From positions 1 to 64,000 of the forward strand of contig CAJTHL010000007.1 in assembly GCA_910576205.1 (NCBI GenBank): 64,000 nucleotides of DNA, written 5' to 3'. The stretch's first letter is position 1; the number at the start of each line of letters is the position of its first letter. A program made the translations under genes and the position numbers. This DNA is from Clostridia bacterium. Lineage in GTDB: Bacteria; Bacillota; Clostridia; Lachnospirales; Lachnospiraceae. The notes beneath the pieces are model-generated. The model was given only the letters and a program-made list of their open reading frames with translations. It had not been told where the DNA came from and searched no databases. Positions 37,757-45,006 of the stretch are shown here, piece after piece.

Positions 37757-37798
37757 CCCTGTCTCATTCTTTTTCTTTTATGCAGCCGCGGCTCCTGT

Positions 37799-38008
37799 TT
37801 ACTTGCCGCTCATCTGCTGTTCCTGCTTCATGATCATTTTTCTGACCATCTCGCCGCCGATAGAACCGGCCTGAGCAGAAGTCAAATCACCATTGTAACC
37901 CTCTTTTAAAGGTACGCCCAGCTCGCTGGCAACCTCTTCCTTGAAGCGGTTCATAGCTGCCTTAGCTTCCGGGACTGCCATCTGGTTTGTATTAGACTGT
38001 CCTGTCAT
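37799..38008 (-). CDS. Alpha/beta-type small acid-soluble spore protein
   Basis: DNA-binding protein that coats and protects spore DNA and is degraded at germination, 69 aa. It shows the two family signatures: KEEVASELGVPL, which contains the Glu-Val/Ala protease-cleavage region, and LTSAQAGSIGGEMVRKMI near the C-terminus. ATG 38008 follows GGAGGTGAGAAAC; earlier in-frame ATGs to 38047 are outside the family. This is direct evidence that the organism forms endospores. A forespore-type sigma-G promoter is expected, but I could not place one confidently. Confidence 0.93.
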   Translation of the reverse strand: MTGQSNTNQMAVPEAKAAMNRFKEEVASELGVPLKEGYNGDLTSAQAGSIGGEMVRKMIMKQEQQMSGK

Positions 38009-38113
38009 GTTTCTCACCTCCATGAGCATATTGTGTGAGAAACACATCCATCTTATGTTGGTAATTGTTTACAAAGCCAGAATTCTTCCGGGGCTGCAAA
38101 TTCCATTACAGAA

Positions 38114-38668
38114 TCAGTTGTGTCCATATACGATAGACGTTCTGATTTCCTCTGCTTTTTCTTTACCCAAAAGCTGTTCCGTCAAAGAAAGTGAAAACGC
38201 AATGGCGGTTCCCACCCCCCTGCTGGTGGTGATGTGCCCGTCCGTTACCACCCTGTCTGTGGAGGCTTCAGCTCCCACAAGATGTTCCTCCATGCCAGGA
38301 TAGATCGTTGCCTTTCTTCCTTTTAAAAATCCCATTCCGCCCAGCACCATGGGAGCCGCGCAGATTGCCGCCAACAGCTTCTCCTCCCGGTGAAAGCGCT
38401 GCAAAAGCTCTGTAAGAGGCGCGTAATCCCTTAAATTTGTGGTGCCGGGCATGCCGCCGGGAAGCACCAGAAGATCTGTGTCGGAAAAATCCGTCTCCCC
38501 AAAGGTTTTGTCCGCAAAAACAGTGATATCGCTTCGGCCTGTCACAGCCTTGTCCTCCTTTACGGACACGGTGGTCACCTCCACGCCGGCCCGGCGCAGA
38601 ATATCCACGACGGTAAGGCCCTCGATCTCCTCAAAACCGTCTGCCAGAAATACACATGCATGTTTCAT
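38114..38668 (-). CDS. DJ-1/PfpI family protein
   Basis: Flavodoxin-like fold protein of the DJ-1/YajL branch, 184 aa; members act as glyoxalase, deglycase or chaperone-like proteins and the exact role is debated. It begins ACVFLADGFEEIEGLTVVD with the conserved Glu. The nucleophile elbow AAICAAPMVL carries the reactive Cys near residue 104, and TSRGVGTAIAFSLSLTEQLLG is the C-terminal block. SD GGAGGG precedes ATG 38668. It is a lone gene divergent from the CYTH gene. Confidence 0.9.
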   Translation of the reverse strand: MKHACVFLADGFEEIEGLTVVDILRRAGVEVTTVSVKEDKAVTGRSDITVFADKTFGETDFSDTDLLVLPGGMPGTTNLRDYAPLTELLQRFHREEKLLAAICAAPMVLGGMGFLKGRKATIYPGMEEHLVGAEASTDRVVTDGHITTSRGVGTAIAFSLSLTEQLLGKEKAEEIRTSIVYGHN

Positions 38669-38784
38669 ATTCGTTTCCCTCCATTTTCATTGGCATCTAT
38701 AAAGTTTTCCCATTTCGTCTCTTTGTATCTCCCCATCCAGGGGGATCCATAAAGCAGATCCGGCTTTTATTTTATGGCCGCCCC

Positions 38785-38813
38785 TTGCACCGGGCCTGCT
38801 TTTCACGTATACT
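38785..38813 (+). promoter_or_regulatory. Promoter of the CYTH-domain gene
   Basis: TTGCAC and TATACT are separated by exactly 17 bp, about 85 nt upstream of ATG 38903. Confidence 0.68.
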
Positions 38814-38902
38814 GGATCATGGCAGAACGCCTGCACCCCTGTAGGGCAGAAGCAGCGCGCCACGTTTCTGCATGCATGAAAAACAGCCTTAGGAGGATTC
38901 TT

Positions 38903-39364
38903 ATGGAAATCGAACGCAAATTTCTCATCCACAAGCTGCCGGAGAATCCGGAGCAATACCCTTTTCATGTAATGGAGCAGGGGTATCTTTGTACAGCTCC
39001 CGTTGTGCGGGTCCGCCGCAGCGACGAGGACTTCTATCTGACCTATAAGTCCAAAGGGCTTCTGGCCCGGGAGGAGTACAACCTGCCCCTGACCCGGGAA
39101 AGCTATGAACACCTGAAATCCAAGGCCGACGGAAATCTTATTCACAAAAAGCGTTATCTTATCCCGGCCCCTGGCTATGAAGCGGAAGGCCTCACCATTG
39201 AGCTGGATGTGTTCGCAGCTCCCTTTGAGGGCCTCTTCCTGGCAGAGGTGGAATTCTCCTGCCTGGAGCAGGCCGAAAACTTTATTCCGCCCTCCTGGTT
39301 CGGCGAAGACGTCACCTATTCCACCGAATACCACAACAGCACCTTAAGCCAGAAAAAATTCTGA
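38903..39364 (+). CDS. CYTH domain protein (inorganic triphosphatase-like)
   Basis: Triphosphate tunnel enzyme family protein, 153 aa, expected to hydrolyse inorganic or organic triphosphate with a divalent metal. The defining ExExK signature is at the start (MEIERKFLI). Further basic tunnel strands follow: VVRVRRSDEDFYLTYKSKG, HKKRYLIP, the acidic ELDVFAAPFEGLFLAEVEF and TYSTEYHNSTL. ATG 38903 has AGGAGG 6 nt upstream; the open frame back to 38774 is not supported. The gene converges with the G3E GTPase gene, 1 bp between stops. Confidence 0.88.
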   Translation: MEIERKFLIHKLPENPEQYPFHVMEQGYLCTAPVVRVRRSDEDFYLTYKSKGLLAREEYNLPLTRESYEHLKSKADGNLIHKKRYLIPAPGYEAEGLTIELDVFAAPFEGLFLAEVEFSCLEQAENFIPPSWFGEDVTYSTEYHNSTLSQKKF

Positions 39365-39365
39365 A

Positions 39366-40316
39366 TTAAAAGGACACCATCTCCACCTGGGGCGCATCCG
39401 TGGATTTCAGTGCCTTTGTATACAGCACCGGGCCTCTGCGGCCGGAATACTCGGGCCGCTCCTCATAGCGCACCTGGGCGGTGACCATAAGCCACTGTCC
39501 CCGCCTCAGCTTGTCCAGATTCTGGGTGTGGCACAGATATCCCAGAAATGCCACGTCGTCCGCACAGCAGGTCATAACCTTGCGGCCCGGTACAAAGTGC
39601 TCAATGCCTAAGTTCCGGTTCTTGTATACCTGGCCCTTAAAGCGGACGGTTTTTCCCTCATAGTGCTCTGGGTGGTCTCCGGCGTCCACATACCAGATGC
39701 CAAAGTCAATATCCTCAATTTCTATAACCTCCGCCTCCAGATCATAGGGCAGGCTCTCCTCAAACGCAAAGGGTTCTCCGTTCTCCCCCTCAAATTCTAC
39801 CTGGGCGTTGGGATTCATGGCGCGCATATTGCGCTTGTAGGTGTCCGCCGTGGTGTTCTCCGTGCAGCGGTTAAATATAATCATATCCGCTTCCTTTGCC
39901 ATGTCCATAAACAGGGACTTCATATTCTGCATATACAGGTCAAAGGTCCCCGCATCCGCCATGGTGATGATCTGGGCCAGGAACCATCCGCCGGGCCACT
40001 CCATCTGCCGCAGCAGATCCATGCCCCACATACCGTTGTATTCAATCACGATCTGTGTGGGAGCATACTCCTTCTGGTATTTCTTCAGAAGGGCCTTTGT
40101 GAAATCCTCCTTCTCCTCCACCTGCACCATCACATTGCCAAAGGCCTTCAGGTATCCGGGGTCGTACTCCTCCTCCCCTTCCTCACAAACAATGAGAAGG
40201 GTGGTTCCCCCGTCGGAAAAATAAGGGTCTGTTATGGTCTCCCTTGTAAATACCGTTTTTCCGCTTTCCAGAAATCCGTTGATTACATAGACTGGTATCT
40301 TATTTCGCAAGCTCAT
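39366..40316 (-). CDS. G3E-type (CobW-like) GTPase with fused C-terminal domain
   Basis: P-loop GTPase of the SIMIBI/G3E class, 316 aa. Walker A is VINGFLESGKTVFTRETI near residue 12, and switch-like blocks are IVIEYNGMWGMDLL and MIIFNRCTENTTADTY. The C-terminal 110 residues (GKTVRFKGQVYKNRNL, FVPGRKVMTCCADDVAFLGY) resemble the TIGR03943/DUF1980-like OB-fold domain found in metal-related permease partners. No His-rich loop is present, unlike the gene just upstream (18 bp). A role in metal handling is inferred from family and pairing. Confidence 0.8.
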   Translation of the reverse strand: MSLRNKIPVYVINGFLESGKTVFTRETITDPYFSDGGTTLLIVCEEGEEEYDPGYLKAFGNVMVQVEEKEDFTKALLKKYQKEYAPTQIVIEYNGMWGMDLLRQMEWPGGWFLAQIITMADAGTFDLYMQNMKSLFMDMAKEADMIIFNRCTENTTADTYKRNMRAMNPNAQVEFEGENGEPFAFEESLPYDLEAEVIEIEDIDFGIWYVDAGDHPEHYEGKTVRFKGQVYKNRNLGIEHFVPGRKVMTCCADDVAFLGYLCHTQNLDKLRRGQWLMVTAQVRYEERPEYSGRRGPVLYTKALKSTDAPQVEMVSF

Positions 40317-40333
40317 GGATTTCTCCTCTCCGC

Positions 40334-41533
40334 TCAGACATGAAACAGTTCTTTTAAGGCGTCTTCTTTAAGTTTTGCCCCTATCACGCACAAACGGCCC
40401 GTGTAGTCCGGGGAACCTGGACGGATCTCGGACTCCTCCGGCACATGATCAAATTCCATCCAGCTTCCGTCCGCAGCCGCCACAATACCTTTCGCCCGAA
40501 GCACTTCTCCGTAGCCGCCCTGGTCAAGCTTCCCGAGAATGTCCGCGATCTCTTCCCTTGTATACTTGTGAACCGTCTCCGCACCCCAGCTTGTAAACAC
40601 TTCATCCGCATGATGATGGTGATGATGGTCGTGGTCATGGCAGCCGCAGGTGCAATCCGGTCCATGGTCATGGTCATGGACGTGCCCCTCGTGATCGTGG
40701 TGATGGCCGTGCTCTCCCTCATGGCCATGGACATGCCCCTCGTGATCCTGGTGATGGCCGTGCTCTCCCTCATGGTCATGGGCGTGCCCCTCGTGATCCC
40801 GGTGATGGCCATGCTCTCCCTCATGGTCGTGGTGACAGCCGCATGTACACTCCTCATGGTCATGATGATGGTCATGCTCTTCATGGCAGCCACACGCACA
40901 CTCTTCATGGTGATGGCCATGGTCATGCATATCCAGCCGGGTGTGGCGCATGGCAGCCAGAATCTGCTCTCCCTTTAACTGCTCCCAGGGGGTCGTGATA
41001 AGGGTAGCCGTGCCGTTGTGCTCCTTCAGCAGGGCCACACAGGCCTCCAGCCTGTCGTCCGGCACATCCTGGGTTCTGCTCAGAACAATCGTCCCCGCAT
41101 GTTCAATCTGGTTGTTGAAAAATTCGCCGAAATTCTTCATATACATTTTGCATTTCTTGGCGTCCACCACGGTAATGGCACTGTCAATGCGCACATCCAT
41201 ATGGGCGCTGACAGCCTCCACGGCCTTTGCCACGTCGGAGAGCTTCCCTACACCGGAGGGCTCGATCAGAATCCTGTCGGGATGGTAGGTTTCCAGCACC
41301 TGCTTTAATGCCTCCCCAAAGTCTCCCACCAGGGAACAGCAGATGCAGCCAGAATTCATTTCATTGACCTGGATGCCCGCATCCTTTAAAAATCCCCCGT
41401 CAATGCCGATCTCTCCAAACTCGTTTTCAATCAGTACAATCTTTTCTCCCTTGAACGCCTCCTCCAGCAGCTTCTTTATCAGGGTTGTCTTGCCAGCCCC
41501 AAGAAAACCGGAGATAATATTAATTTCTGTCAT
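40334..41533 (-). CDS. CobW/COG0523 G3E GTPase with long His-rich metal-binding region
   Basis: Putative metallochaperone GTPase, 399 aa, moving zinc or another metal to a client enzyme. Walker A is SGFLGAGKTTLIKKLL, the metal-binding CxCC is SGCICCSL near residue 65, and the GTPase continues to about 200. Residues about 205-315 are His/Asp/Glu/Cys-rich with three C-x-C-G-C-H motifs and three 17-residue repeats (DNA 40682-40834). The CobW C-terminal domain (KYTREEIADILGKLDQGGYG, then VLRAKGIVAA) follows. The preceding rplT unit ends in a terminator; no Zur box was recognised. Confidence 0.9.
   Translation of the reverse strand: MTEINIISGFLGAGKTTLIKKLLEEAFKGEKIVLIENEFGEIGIDGGFLKDAGIQVNEMNSGCICCSLVGDFGEALKQVLETYHPDRILIEPSGVGKLSDVAKAVEAVSAHMDVRIDSAITVVDAKKCKMYMKNFGEFFNNQIEHAGTIVLSRTQDVPDDRLEACVALLKEHNGTATLITTPWEQLKGEQILAAMRHTRLDMHDHGHHHEECACGCHEEHDHHHDHEECTCGCHHDHEGEHGHHRDHEGHAHDHEGEHGHHQDHEGHVHGHEGEHGHHHDHEGHVHDHDHGPDCTCGCHDHDHHHHHHADEVFTSWGAETVHKYTREEIADILGKLDQGGYGEVLRAKGIVAAADGSWMEFDHVPEESEIRPGSPDYTGRLCVIGAKLKEDALKELFHV
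40682..40834 (-). repeat. Three tandem 51-bp repeats encoding His-rich units
   Basis: Units start at 40682, 40733 and 40784 and differ at only a few positions. Each encodes a 17-residue EGEHGHH-DHEGH-H-H unit in frame inside the CobW-type gene. Copy number is likely to vary between strains by slippage or recombination. Confidence 0.9.
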
Positions 41534-41557
41534 TGTGGATTCCTTCTTTCTTTTCCT

Positions 41558-41606
41558 TTAAAAACAGAGCGCCGCACAATGACTCTTCTGTCACGCTGCA
41601 ACGCTC
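41558..41606 (-). terminator. Intrinsic terminator of infC-rpmI-rplT
   Basis: GAGCGTTGCA pairs with TGCGGCGCTC (10 bp with two G-U pairs), followed by TGTTTTTAAA on the minus strand, 13 bp after the rplT stop. Confidence 0.82.
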
Positions 41607-41618
41607 TCATCTCAAATC

Positions 41619-41975
41619 TTAAGCCAGTTTCTCTTTTGCCAGCTCAGCCAGGGTAGTAAATCCGGCCGCGTCATACACCGCCATGTCGGCCAGAATCTTG
41701 CGGTTGATCTCCACGTCCGCCATCTTCAAACCGTGCATAAATTTACTGTAGGACAGTCCGTTCATTCTGGCTGCCGCATTGATACGGGCAATCCACAACT
41801 GACGGAACTGACGTTTCTTCTGCTTTCTTCCGGCATAAGAGCTGGTCAGCGCTCTCATCACGGACTGCTTTGCGATTCTATACTGTTTGCTTCTGGCTCC
41901 TCTGTAACCCTTTGCCAGCTTTAAAACCCGATTGTGTCTTTTTTTGGCGCCTAAACCGCCTTTTACTCTTGCCAT
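41619..41975 (-). CDS. rplT: Ribosomal protein bL20
   Basis: Large-subunit assembly protein, 118 aa, and the usual autoregulator of its own operon through the leader RNA. It starts [24 protein letters not shown] and has the family block [39 protein letters not shown] precedes ATG 41975. It is the last gene of infC-rpmI-rplT, 28 bp after rpmI. Confidence 0.97.
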   Translation of the reverse strand: MARVKGGLGAKKRHNRVLKLAKGYRGARSKQYRIAKQSVMRALTSSYAGRKQKKRQFRQLWIARINAAARMNGLSYSKFMHGLKMADVEINRKILADMAVYDAAGFTTLAELAKEKLA

Positions 41976-42003
41976 CTTCTATTTCCTCCTTGAACTCCCA
42001 CTC

Positions 42004-42201
42004 TTATAAGTAAGGTAAAATCTTCTTCATGTTCTTTACATTTGTTGCGTCTGTAATTGCGGACTGTCTGAGATTCCTCTTTCTCTTCTGAGATTTCTTG
42101 GTTAAAATATGGCTCTTGTAAGCTTTCATTCTCTTTAATTTTCCGGTTCCTGTTTTGTGGAAACGTTTTGCAGCCGCTCTGCTTGTCTTCATTTTTGGCA
42201 T
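42004..42201 (-). CDS. rpmI: Ribosomal protein bL35
   Basis: Large-subunit protein of 65 aa, very basic, starting [21 protein letters not shown] with the family block [24 protein letters not shown] lies 6-8 nt before ATG 42201. It sits between infC and rplT in the standard order; all three respond to the same leader. Confidence 0.97.
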   Translation of the reverse strand: MPKMKTSRAAAKRFHKTGTGKLKRMKAYKSHILTKKSQKRKRNLRQSAITDATNVKNMKKILPYL

Positions 42202-42265
42202 TTTATATCTCCTCCTGTACTTATAGTCTTTCTTTTATTTTAACAAAAGCCCGGGCCTCAATGGG

Positions 42266-42772
42266 TCAACGCTTTTCTGTTAAAAACATAATCATCTGCC
42301 TGCCTTCCAGCTTCGGCGCCTTCTCCACTGACGCGATATCAGACACTTTCTCGGCAAACACATCCAGAATCTGTCTGCCATGCTGCACATGGGCCATCTC
42401 TCTTCCCCGGAAACGCAGGGTCACCTTCACTTTGTTTCCCTTCTGAAGGAATTTCCTGGCCGCGCCGACTTTTGTATTCAAGTCATTGTCCTCAATGTTT
42501 GGTGACAGACGAACCTCTTTGATCTCAATGATCCTCTGCTTTTTCTTTGCCTCTTTTTCTTTCCTGCCCTGTTCGTACTTGAACTTTCCGTAGTCGATGA
42601 TCTTACATACGGGCGGTCTGGCACCCGGCGCAATCTTTACCAGATCCAGCTCTGCCTCTCTGGCAAGGCGCAAAGCTTCCCTGGTTGGCATAACGCCAAG
42701 CTGCGCTCCGTCTTCTCCAATCAGACGAATCTCTTTGTCTCTGATTTGTTCGTTGATCATTAAATCGCTAAT
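42266..42772 (-). CDS. infC: Translation initiation factor IF-3, probable AUU start
   Basis: Binds the 30S subunit, prevents early 50S joining and checks start codon pairing, 168 aa. It contains INEQIRDKEIRLIGEDGAQLG (N-domain), LDLVKIAPGARPPVCKIIDYGKFKYE and the C-domain RFRGREMAHVQHG. The start is taken as ATT (AUU) at 42770-42772 because GAGGAGG lies 8 nt upstream; ATG 42760 would be 20 nt from that site, and an upstream ATG frame at 42814 runs through the SD itself. AUU is the known autoregulated infC start in other bacteria. Confidence 0.9.
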   Translation of the reverse strand: MSDLMINEQIRDKEIRLIGEDGAQLGVMPTREALRLAREAELDLVKIAPGARPPVCKIIDYGKFKYEQGRKEKEAKKKQRIIEIKEVRLSPNIEDNDLNTKVGAARKFLQKGNKVKVTLRFRGREMAHVQHGRQILDVFAEKVSDIASVEKAPKLEGRQMIMFLTEKR

Positions 42773-42812
42773 AGTAACGCCCTCCTCAAGTCTGCATTTT
42801 TCCAAATGCCGC

Positions 42813-42844
42813 AATATAAAAGTGGATAGTCAGACTATCCACTT
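42813..42844 (-). terminator. Attenuator hairpin in the infC leader
   Basis: A perfect 10-bp stem (AAGTGGATAG with its complement, 5-nt loop) followed by TTATATT lies about 40 nt before the infC ribosome binding site. It would stop transcription before infC unless prevented by upstream pairing. Confidence 0.78.
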
Positions 42845-42955
42845 AAAACCAAGGCATAAACACACCACAAATATGGTGTGAAACGGTTCTCTATAAACCC
42901 AAGTCGCCCTCCGCGCTAAGGTGAGAGTGGATACTCTGCTTACTGTCACCTGGAT
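42845..42955 (-). ncRNA. L20-type leader (anti-terminator part)
   Basis: Leader RNA between the promoter and the attenuator. It holds a 7-bp hairpin CACACCA..TGGTGTG (42861-42880) and a larger GGTG..CACC element. The segment TATCCACT at 42926-42933 is complementary to the left arm of the attenuator and so can form an anti-terminator. Firmicute infC-rpmI-rplT operons are known to be controlled by L20 through such a leader; matching to the Rfam L20_leader model is inference. Confidence 0.68.
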
Positions 42956-42984
42956 ATATTATCACATAGGGCTTTGGCTGTCAA
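42956..42984 (-). promoter_or_regulatory. Promoter of infC-rpmI-rplT
   Basis: Consensus TTGACA (42979-42984), 17 bp, TAATAT (42956-42961) on the minus strand. The transcript starts about 180 nt before the infC start codon. Confidence 0.85.
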
Positions 42985-43061
42985 CCACTTTTTCTATATG
43001 GTTCTGCATTTAGTTATTAAGGTATTAAAGGTATTTTACAGATCCATAAACAAAGCCGTCT

Positions 43062-44111
43062 CTATACCTTTATCACCTTATGCCCCGCCGCCTTCAAAAG
43101 CCTGTTCATTATGGCCGTTCCCACGCTGTCGTCCGCAAAGGATTCGGAATAGATGCGGGTAACGTCGGTTTCGTCAAACTCCCGCAGCACCTCGTATAGA
43201 TGCCGGGCAATCTGACCCTCCTCCATGCGGGAGCCCACGCACTTTACCATGCCTGCAGGATACAGGCTTTCGCTCTCCCTGGCCGCGAGAATGCCCGCCT
43301 GGCCGCCTGCCTCCTGGCATTCTCCCACAAGGGCGTTGATTCTCTCCACTACGGCCGCCATATCACCCTCCACCACCGTCAGCTCTGCCCGGGGGGCGTA
43401 GTGACGGTATTTCATGCCCGGGGCCTTGGGCCGGATACCGGAATCCGGGGAGATAATGGCTTTATCCACATCCATTTTCCCCACCGTCTCCTCCAGCATC
43501 TGCCGGGTGATAAACCCGGGCCGCAAAATCACAGGTTCCGGCACGCTCACATCCACAATGGTGGACTCCAGTCCGATAACCGCCTGGCCGCCGTCCAGAA
43601 CCATCTCTATGCGCCCGTTTAAGTCCTCCATCACGTGGGCCGCCGTGGTGGTGCTGGGCCGCCCGGACACATTGGCGCTGGGCGCCGCCACAAAGCCGCC
43701 TGCCGCCTGGATAAAGGCCGAGGCCACCTGGTCGCCGGGCATACGCACCGCCACCGTGGAAAGGCCTCCTGTAGTCTCCCTGGGCACCTTGTCCTTTTTT
43801 TGAAAAATCAAGGTCAGCGGACCGGGCCAGAACCTTTCTATAAGCTTTTCCGCCTGCTCCGATACCTCTGACGCAATCTCATACAAATCTGCTTTCCGGG
43901 CAATATGCACAATAAGCGGATTGTCTGAAGGGCGCCCTTTGGCCGCGTAGATCTTCTGTGAGGCCATGGGATTCAGCGCATCCCCACCCAGACCGTATAC
44001 CGTCTCCGTGGGAAATGCCACCAGTCCGCCCTTTTTAATGATTTCCCCGGCTTCCCTTAAAATTTCCGGATCCGGCCGGGCTCCCTCCAGCCTCCTAAGC
44101 TTTGTCTCCAT
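43062..44111 (-). CDS. L-threonylcarbamoyladenylate synthase (Sua5/YwlC type)
   Basis: Makes threonylcarbamoyl-AMP from threonine, bicarbonate and ATP for the t6A37 modification of ANN-decoding tRNAs, 349 aa. The YrdC core (1-210) contains GGLVAFPTETVYGLGGDA, IYAAKGRPSDNPLIVHI, RMPGDQVASAF and the APSANVSGRPS loop. The linker PGMKYRHYAPRAEL and a C-terminal Sua5 domain (to 349) make this the long Sua5 form, not the short TsaC. SD AAGGGAG precedes ATG 44111. It is separated from nrdG by a hairpin. Confidence 0.93.
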   Translation of the reverse strand: METKLRRLEGARPDPEILREAGEIIKKGGLVAFPTETVYGLGGDALNPMASQKIYAAKGRPSDNPLIVHIARKADLYEIASEVSEQAEKLIERFWPGPLTLIFQKKDKVPRETTGGLSTVAVRMPGDQVASAFIQAAGGFVAAPSANVSGRPSTTTAAHVMEDLNGRIEMVLDGGQAVIGLESTIVDVSVPEPVILRPGFITRQMLEETVGKMDVDKAIISPDSGIRPKAPGMKYRHYAPRAELTVVEGDMAAVVERINALVGECQEAGGQAGILAARESESLYPAGMVKCVGSRMEEGQIARHLYEVLREFDETDVTRIYSESFADDSVGTAIMNRLLKAAGHKVIKV

Positions 44112-44136
44112 AGCGCTCCCTTTCTGTCAGCTAAAG

Positions 44137-44170
44137 ATACCCCACAGCAAAATGGCAGGCTACGGGGTAT
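44137..44170 (-). terminator. Intrinsic terminator of the nrd operon
   Basis: ATACCCC pairs with GGGGTAT around a 20-nt loop, 14 bp after the nrdG stop on the minus strand, followed by CTTTAGC. The T-run is short. Confidence 0.6.
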
Positions 44171-44184
44171 TCGCGTCTCTAACA

Positions 44185-44700
44185 TTAAAATTCATCCTGG
44201 TACAAGGTTATTTTCCTTTTTTCCCTGGTTTTCTTCAGGTCAATCACCCGCTGGTTAGCGCTGCCCCGGTACTGTAAAGTCAAGTCCCGCCGGGCCTCTA
44301 TATAAGGTCCGTCCACCAGCATATCCGCCAGAGTCAGCAGTTCCGCCACAGCCGGATTTCCTTTGCCCATCTCTAGCAGCTTCTCATAAGTATATCCGCT
44401 GTAGATCATCAGATGCCTGTCCATGCTCTTAATCTCCCGGGCCAGCTCTGCCAGCGCTTCCGGCTGGGCAAAGGGTTCCCCGCCGGAAAAGGTCACGCCC
44501 CCAAGAAGCGGATTTTCCCTTACGGCCCGCAGGATTTCCTCCCGGTCGGCAAGCCTGCCTCCCTGGAAATCGTGGGTCTGGGGGTTGTGACATCCCGGAC
44601 AATGATGAGGACAGCCCTGGGTAAAGATCACATACCGTATCCCAGGGCCATCCACAATGGACTCACTGACAATCCCGCTAATTCTAAGCTTCCATGCCAT
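44185..44700 (-). CDS. nrdG: Anaerobic ribonucleotide reductase activating protein
   Basis: Radical SAM activase, 171 aa, that creates the glycyl radical of class III ribonucleotide reductase. The cluster motif is FTQGCPHHCPGCHNPQTH (CX3CX2C) near residue 29, followed by GVTFSGGEPFAQPEAL near 68. The C-terminus is DLTLQYRGSANQRVIDLKKT. Its ATG lies inside the 3' end of the 53-aa glycyl-radical ORF (17-nt overlap in another frame) and has no strong SD, so translation is probably coupled to that ORF. Confidence 0.94.
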   Translation of the reverse strand: MAWKLRISGIVSESIVDGPGIRYVIFTQGCPHHCPGCHNPQTHDFQGGRLADREEILRAVRENPLLGGVTFSGGEPFAQPEALAELAREIKSMDRHLMIYSGYTYEKLLEMGKGNPAVAELLTLADMLVDGPYIEARRDLTLQYRGSANQRVIDLKKTREKRKITLYQDEF

Positions 44701-44845
44701 GTTTTACACGGTCTCTTTCTTCCGCTCTCTTGGCGTTGTTGAAGCGGTCTGTAGTTCCCACCAGATAACCTGTGATTCTGCGGATTCTGTCAAACTTTAT
44801 ATTTTCCCCTACGTTACCTGCTACTGCGTTTACTTTGCTTGTCAT
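44684..44845 (-). CDS. Small protein carrying the NrdD-type glycyl radical loop
   Basis: A 53-aa protein whose middle, RRITGYLVGTTDRFNNAKRA, matches the C-terminal glycyl-radical segment of NrdD (RxxGY, then F-N--K--E---RVKH). The large NrdD upstream ends at its zinc-finger region without this segment, so the radical site seems to be supplied as a separate polypeptide. ATG 44843-44845 has AGGAGG 8 nt upstream; the SD belongs to repeat copy B. It is too short for common ORF cut-offs. It lies between nrdD and nrdG and overlaps nrdG by 17 nt. The coding call is strong; assembly with NrdD is inference. Confidence 0.85.
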   Translation of the reverse strand: MTSKVNAVAGNVGENIKFDRIRRITGYLVGTTDRFNNAKRAEERDRVKHGMEA

Positions 44846-44853
44846 ATCTTTTT

Positions 44854-44990
44854 CCTCCTAATTTTAGTTCCGCATCTCCCCTCCCAAGGCCCTGGGTTCT
44901 GGAAAAATTTCCGGCCATTTCATGTCTTGAAATCCTTCCGGGGCCTTCTCCCAAAGGGACGCCTTCGGTGTCCGGGCAGATGCTGTTTTT
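44854..44990 (-). repeat. SD-carrying hairpin repeat, copy B (long form, in the nrd operon)
   Basis: On the minus strand it starts AAAAACAGCATCTGCC, has an inner block GGCGTCCCTTTGGGA shared with copy F, and ends GGAGATGCGGAACTAAAATT then AGGAGG, which is the SD of the small glycyl-radical ORF. It fills the gap after nrdD. Confidence 0.75.
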
Positions 44991-45006
44991 GTTTGTGTAG
45001 CTGTCT

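Noticed and set aside
38009..38113. Sigma-G promoter for the spore protein
   Set aside because: CATAAGA is present at the right place, but the closest GAATT is 23 bp away rather than 17-18, so the match is too poor.
40640..40930. Possible CRISPR-like or satellite array
   Set aside because: Units are contiguous, without spacers, and encode an in-frame His-rich protein segment.
44846..45006. Frameshift or sequencing error at the end of nrdD
   Set aside because: The gap is 160 bp, holds a repeat, and the small ORF has its own AGGAGG and ATG, so a real split is more likely.
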